DNA of 64,000 bases, taken from NCBI GenBank assembly GCA_023300375.1, contig JALZWO010000014.1:1-64000 (forward strand). The letters run 5' to 3'. The DNA comes from Granulosicoccus sp. (lineage in GTDB: Bacteria > Pseudomonadota > Gammaproteobacteria > Granulosicoccales > Granulosicoccaceae). Below are positions 60,961 through 64,000 of the stretch, one piece after another (position 1 is the stretch's first letter; every line of letters begins with the position of its first letter). The notes beneath the pieces were generated by a model. The model was given only the letters and a program-made list of their open reading frames with translations, made no database searches and was not told the origin of the DNA. Both the position numbers and the translations under genes were made by a program.

Positions 60961-62394
60961 CTATCCCTTGCGCTCTTTCTGGAATTGGGTTGGATAACTG
61001 GCCAGTAGCAGTTCCCATTCCCGTCGTTGTTCTGTTGTGCCCAGTTTTCGTGTGATGTGTGACCATTTTTGAGCACAGATATCCAGCGATTCTTTGGCGC
61101 TAAATTCGCCATTCATCGTAGCCAATATTTGTTGACGCAGTACATCAAGATAGCTAGTTTGCCCGCGTATGTATAAGTCAGGCACGCAATTTTCCAGACT
61201 CTGTTTTTGCGCGTTGAGATACGAAGCACCGTATACAGATTTCACGGTTTCATCTTCATGATGGCTTGCTCTGAAGGGGTCAAAAAATCCTTCCGCCTCG
61301 CGAATGGCTATCGTTGATACCGTAGGGGTTGTACAAAATAGTGCCAGTAAGTAGGCAAGTTCCTTTTGCGTCGAGCCCGAGCTTACGGTGTAATTCCAGC
61401 CCCAATTAAAATAGCCCATTGTGCTCGGAAGTCCGTTAATAGATGGCCCTGGCAGAGAGCTGGTGATAACGTTGTCGCGCATCTTGTCTTGTGTTTGCAA
61501 GAACTTTTGCGTTCCTCCCCATCCCATATTGCAAAAAGTATTGCCTTGCGCATAACTTTTCCAATTGTCGAATATACCGTTACTTGTTACGTCCGGACTG
61601 AGCGATTCTGTCGCTGTCATCATTTGGTTAAGTACATCAACACCTGCTGCGCTGTTAACATTAGGTTTCATGGAGTTGGTGAACGGCAAGCTACCGGTTG
61701 CGTGAAAACGTGCCCACCATTCCCATATAGGGTATTGAGGGTCTCTATACAGAGCGCCACCGTATTGTTGTTGATCGGGTCTGTGGAAGAACGCCATCAT
61801 GCTATCAAGCTCTGCCCATGTGGTAGCAGGCTCTAGATTTTTACCGGTCAGTTCAAAATAGGCGGCTTGTTCTTTTGGATCGTCCAGCATCGCTTTGTTG
61901 TAAAACAACATGTAAACGTCGCCGTCAGTTTGGTAACCGTAAGTAGAGTCGTTAAATTTATCGCCTGTTTGATACAGGTAGTCATCGCGAAATCCTTCAG
62001 GTTCATGACGTATAGCGAACTCATCCAAATTGGCAATAGCGTTTGCTTGCACAAGATCGGCAAGGCCAAAAGAGGCGGGTAATGCCAGATCAACAGAGGT
62101 TTCTCCAGCGTTGCTGCGCAGTATCAGTTCCAGATTGACATCGTTGGTGGGCACCTCTTCAATGACACAGCTTATGCCACTGACTTTGGTGAAAAACGAT
62201 GTGGCTGCTTGTATGTTGGCACGAGAGCCGTTGGGGATGAGTATCTGTAATGCTCGTCCATCTGAGATGTCTCGCGCTTTTTTCGCTAAAGTTTCATGCC
62301 AAGGTGTTAATGGTGAAGCGTATGGTACGGCCGTTGCGGGTATAACGCTTCCCGCAATCAGGGTTCTGATGAAATTACGTCTTGTTGATTTCAT
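60961..62394 (-). CDS. Extracellular substrate-binding protein (Tat signal)
   Basis: This is a periplasmic solute-binding protein of the ABC sugar/oligosaccharide-binding type. The 477-residue product starts with a twin-arginine signal, TRRNFIRTLIAGS, and then a two-lobe fold including NVNSAAGVDVLNQMMTATES, MGWGGTQKFLQTQ and TMGYFNWGWNYTV. No permease or ATPase gene is next to it in the window. Its start is about 127 bp from a divergent membrane histidine kinase, so it may supply the ligand for that sensor instead of a transporter. The ligand is unknown. Confidence 0.83.
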   Translation of the reverse strand: MKSTRRNFIRTLIAGSVIPATAVPYASPLTPWHETLAKKARDISDGRALQILIPNGSRANIQAATSFFTKVSGISCVIEEVPTNDVNLELILRSNAGETSVDLALPASFGLADLVQANAIANLDEFAIRHEPEGFRDDYLYQTGDKFNDSTYGYQTDGDVYMLFYNKAMLDDPKEQAAYFELTGKNLEPATTWAELDSMMAFFHRPDQQQYGGALYRDPQYPIWEWWARFHATGSLPFTNSMKPNVNSAAGVDVLNQMMTATESLSPDVTSNGIFDNWKSYAQGNTFCNMGWGGTQKFLQTQDKMRDNVITSSLPGPSINGLPSTMGYFNWGWNYTVSSGSTQKELAYLLALFCTTPTVSTIAIREAEGFFDPFRASHHEDETVKSVYGASYLNAQKQSLENCVPDLYIRGQTSYLDVLRQQILATMNGEFSAKESLDICAQKWSHITRKLGTTEQRREWELLLASYPTQFQKERKG

Positions 62395-62521
62395 AACGCT
62401 TTGATTGGTTGAATACGATGAATGACACTAACATCGGAAAGGCTTTGTGTCGCTTACTGTTCACTGTACGACGTTATTAGTTTCGCACTATTCAAGCCAT
62501 GTAATTTGAGACGTGAAAAGG
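62395..62521. promoter_or_regulatory. Shared divergent region of the binding protein and kinase
   Basis: This 127-bp region separates two divergent starts, so both promoters must lie in or near it. No near-consensus promoter stands out. The divergent layout could let one regulator control both genes, but no operator was identified. Confidence 0.4.
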
Positions 62522-64000
62522 ATGAGTCAGTCGAACGGTCAACTAAGTACCACGTTATTTAGTTCATTTCTTTTTTGCTTGGTTGGTGTTGCCTGTGTCT
62601 TTCTTACCCTGGTCTCTGTTGTGTGGTTTTACAGCTCGACGATGCTTGAGCGCGAACAGGAGATGGCGTTTGATCTGTTGCCAGGGCTGGATGCGGCGCA
62701 GCAGCTAACCTCGGCCGCTGCTGACCTGCAGTCGCAAGGCTTATTGCTCAGTATTGCACAGGATACACAACAGCTTGATCTACGACGCGAGCAGTTGGAT
62801 GACACAATGTTTCGGGTTAGGCAAGCTTCAGCTTTACTAGAACTTGATTCATCTGATGACCAATTCCAGCTTATTGATGAGATATCGTTAATGAGCACAT
62901 CAATAATGGAAATTGAACAGTCAAAGTCTGCAGAATTACGGTTGCAGAACCTTATTGATATTAAAGAACAGTCTTTGCTGCAATTCCTACAACAGTTAGA
63001 GAAAACCCTGCAAGCAGGCATAGTGACTGTTGGAAATGAGTTGTTAGTGGTGAGTGATACCATGACAGGATTTAATTCATCGGTAGGCGCCTCGTCCAGC
63101 GTTGATGATATTGCCAAGCTTGCAGAGCAGGTGTTGGTATACGAAAAAAGTAATCTTGAATTGCAGGACTATCTTCTGATGATTCAGGATCTAGCATCAC
63201 TTTCAGCTGTCGTTGAACGTGTTCCTTTGCTCACCAATGCAAAGCAAGTCACGCAAGCTGAGAAAAATAGAGACCTGTTATTTAGTGCATTGATAGCGCG
63301 TAGCATCTACCTCAGTGATAAGAGTACATCAGCGAATATGATTGCATCAATACGCGAGCTACGCGGGCGTCTTGGTCGGCAAGGTGGCCTCTTTGCGATG
63401 CAGAGCGAAGCGTTGCTTCGCAGCGAAACTCAAAAAGAATTAAATGAGTATTTGAGTACTCGTATAAGCAGTATCTTCGCTATCACTGATTCACTACGAT
63501 CGGAATCTAGTGACAGTGTAAATAGACTAGCTGTAAACACATTGAATTCTGTGCGGCAATATCGTTTTAATTTACTGGGTATTAGTTTTGTGGCTTTGCT
63601 GATACTAGCAGCCGTTGGCTACTGGTTGCTTTATCGTCGAACAGTGCAACCGCTTGTAGCTATTTCACAGCGCATTTCAGATGTGGGTACCGAGCGCTTC
63701 CCAACACATCAACAGTCTTATTTTCTTAGTGAGCTGAACATTCTATCTACCGCTGTTGCTCAATTAGATACAGCTCAAAGGGGGCAGCAAGAGCAAGAAC
63801 AAAAACTAAAGCAGGCTAACAAGAATTTGCTGCAGGCCAATAGTGAGCTGCATCAGTTTGCGCATGTGGCGTCACACGATTTACAGGAGCCCTTGCGTAA
63901 GTTGCAACAATTCAGTGATCTACTCGAAGAAGAATATTGTTCGGTGATTGACGGTGAGGGTCTTTATTATCTAACCTCCATACGCACAGCCTCTCGACGC
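62522..64000 (+). CDS. Membrane sensor histidine kinase (cut off by window end)
   Basis: Only the first 493 residues are in the window. Two membrane helices (LFCLVGVACVFLTLVSVVWF near 18-37 and ISFVALLILAAVGYWLL near 353-369) enclose a large helical periplasmic sensor of about 310 residues. A linker follows, with QQEQEQKLKQANKNLLQANS, and then the H-box FAHVASHDLQEPLRKLQQFS with the phosphorylation-site His near residue 452. The kinase ATPase domain lies beyond 64000. A size and layout like TorS-type kinases suggests sensing through a binding protein; the divergent periplasmic protein at 60961-62394 is the candidate. AAAAGG abuts the ATG, so ribosome spacing is poor. Confidence 0.85.
   Translation, partial: MSQSNGQLSTTLFSSFLFCLVGVACVFLTLVSVVWFYSSTMLEREQEMAFDLLPGLDAAQQLTSAAADLQSQGLLLSIAQDTQQLDLRREQLDDTMFRVRQASALLELDSSDDQFQLIDEISLMSTSIMEIEQSKSAELRLQNLIDIKEQSLLQFLQQLEKTLQAGIVTVGNELLVVSDTMTGFNSSVGASSSVDDIAKLAEQVLVYEKSNLELQDYLLMIQDLASLSAVVERVPLLTNAKQVTQAEKNRDLLFSALIARSIYLSDKSTSANMIASIRELRGRLGRQGGLFAMQSEALLRSETQKELNEYLSTRISSIFAITDSLRSESSDSVNRLAVNTLNSVRQYRFNLLGISFVALLILAAVGYWLLYRRTVQPLVAISQRISDVGTERFPTHQQSYFLSELNILSTAVAQLDTAQRGQQEQEQKLKQANKNLLQANSELHQFAHVASHDLQEPLRKLQQFSDLLEEEYCSVIDGEGLYYLTSIRTASRR

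Noticed and set aside
62629-63117. A 162-codon frame on the minus strand at the window's right end
   Set aside because: It is a Ser/Cys-rich complement of the sensor region of the histidine kinase at 62522-64000, whose frame continues through it to a clear H-box.

Overview
The window is a chromosomal origin region of a gammaproteobacterium. The evidence is the order recF-dnaN-[oriC]-dnaA-rpmH-rnpA-yidD-yidC-mnmE, then mnmG-rsmG-parA-parB and a complete atpIBEFHAGDC operon, followed by glmU-glmS; gmk-rpoZ-spoT-ridA-recG and pepN/envC/ctpA also fit this class. The genus cannot be fixed from sequence reading alone. Almost every gene is an intact housekeeping gene. I see no IS element, prophage, CRISPR array, rRNA or tRNA.

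Layout. (1) 1-7.8 kb: replication start. recF and dnaN run leftward from an 871-bp intergenic origin; dnaA also runs leftward, towards that origin; rpmH, rnpA, yidD and yidC run rightward. Two parS-like palindromes lie inside recF. (2) 7.8-16.1 kb: tRNA modification (mnmE, mnmG), 16S rRNA methylation (rsmG), an ABC exporter of the MsbA-related type, and the chromosome partition pair parA/parB, which should act on the parS sites. (3) 16.3-23.7 kb: F1Fo ATP synthase, closed by a strong terminator. (4) 24.4-27.6 kb: UDP-GlcNAc synthesis (glmU, glmS). (5) 27.7-35.4 kb: a more accessory stretch with a tiny two-CxxC protein, an MFS transporter, a YidB/DUF937 protein, a decayed histidine kinase, a hydroxyacid-oxoacid transhydrogenase-like alcohol dehydrogenase, and the ctpA/envC cell-envelope pair. 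(6) 35.5-43.6 kb: pepN, a cold-shock protein, a thioesterase, a Nudix hydrolase, fadD, ychJ and small conserved unknowns. (7) 43.7-50.7 kb: a divergent isocitrate/isopropylmalate dehydrogenase-family gene directly before sucA-sucB-lpd (2-oxoglutarate dehydrogenase complex). (8) 50.8-54.7 kb: an MFS transporter, a CbiX-type chelatase, an outer-membrane phospholipase A and an NAPE-PLD-like metallo-hydrolase. (9) 54.8-60.9 kb: gmk-rpoZ-spoT-ridA-recG. (10) 61.0-64.0 kb: a Tat-type substrate-binding protein divergent from a membrane histidine kinase that runs off the window end.

Points most worth a second look: the origin holds two copies of a roughly 200-bp DnaA-box module in the same register; parS-like sites sit within recF; the dehydrogenase next to sucA keeps the catalytic lysine and aspartates but has changed substrate and cofactor loops; the orphan binding protein/histidine kinase pair may be a periplasmic sensing system; and a very stable hairpin sits in an unusual 261-bp gap between atpF and atpH. 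These readings rest on visual alignment and family knowledge only; no database search was run.
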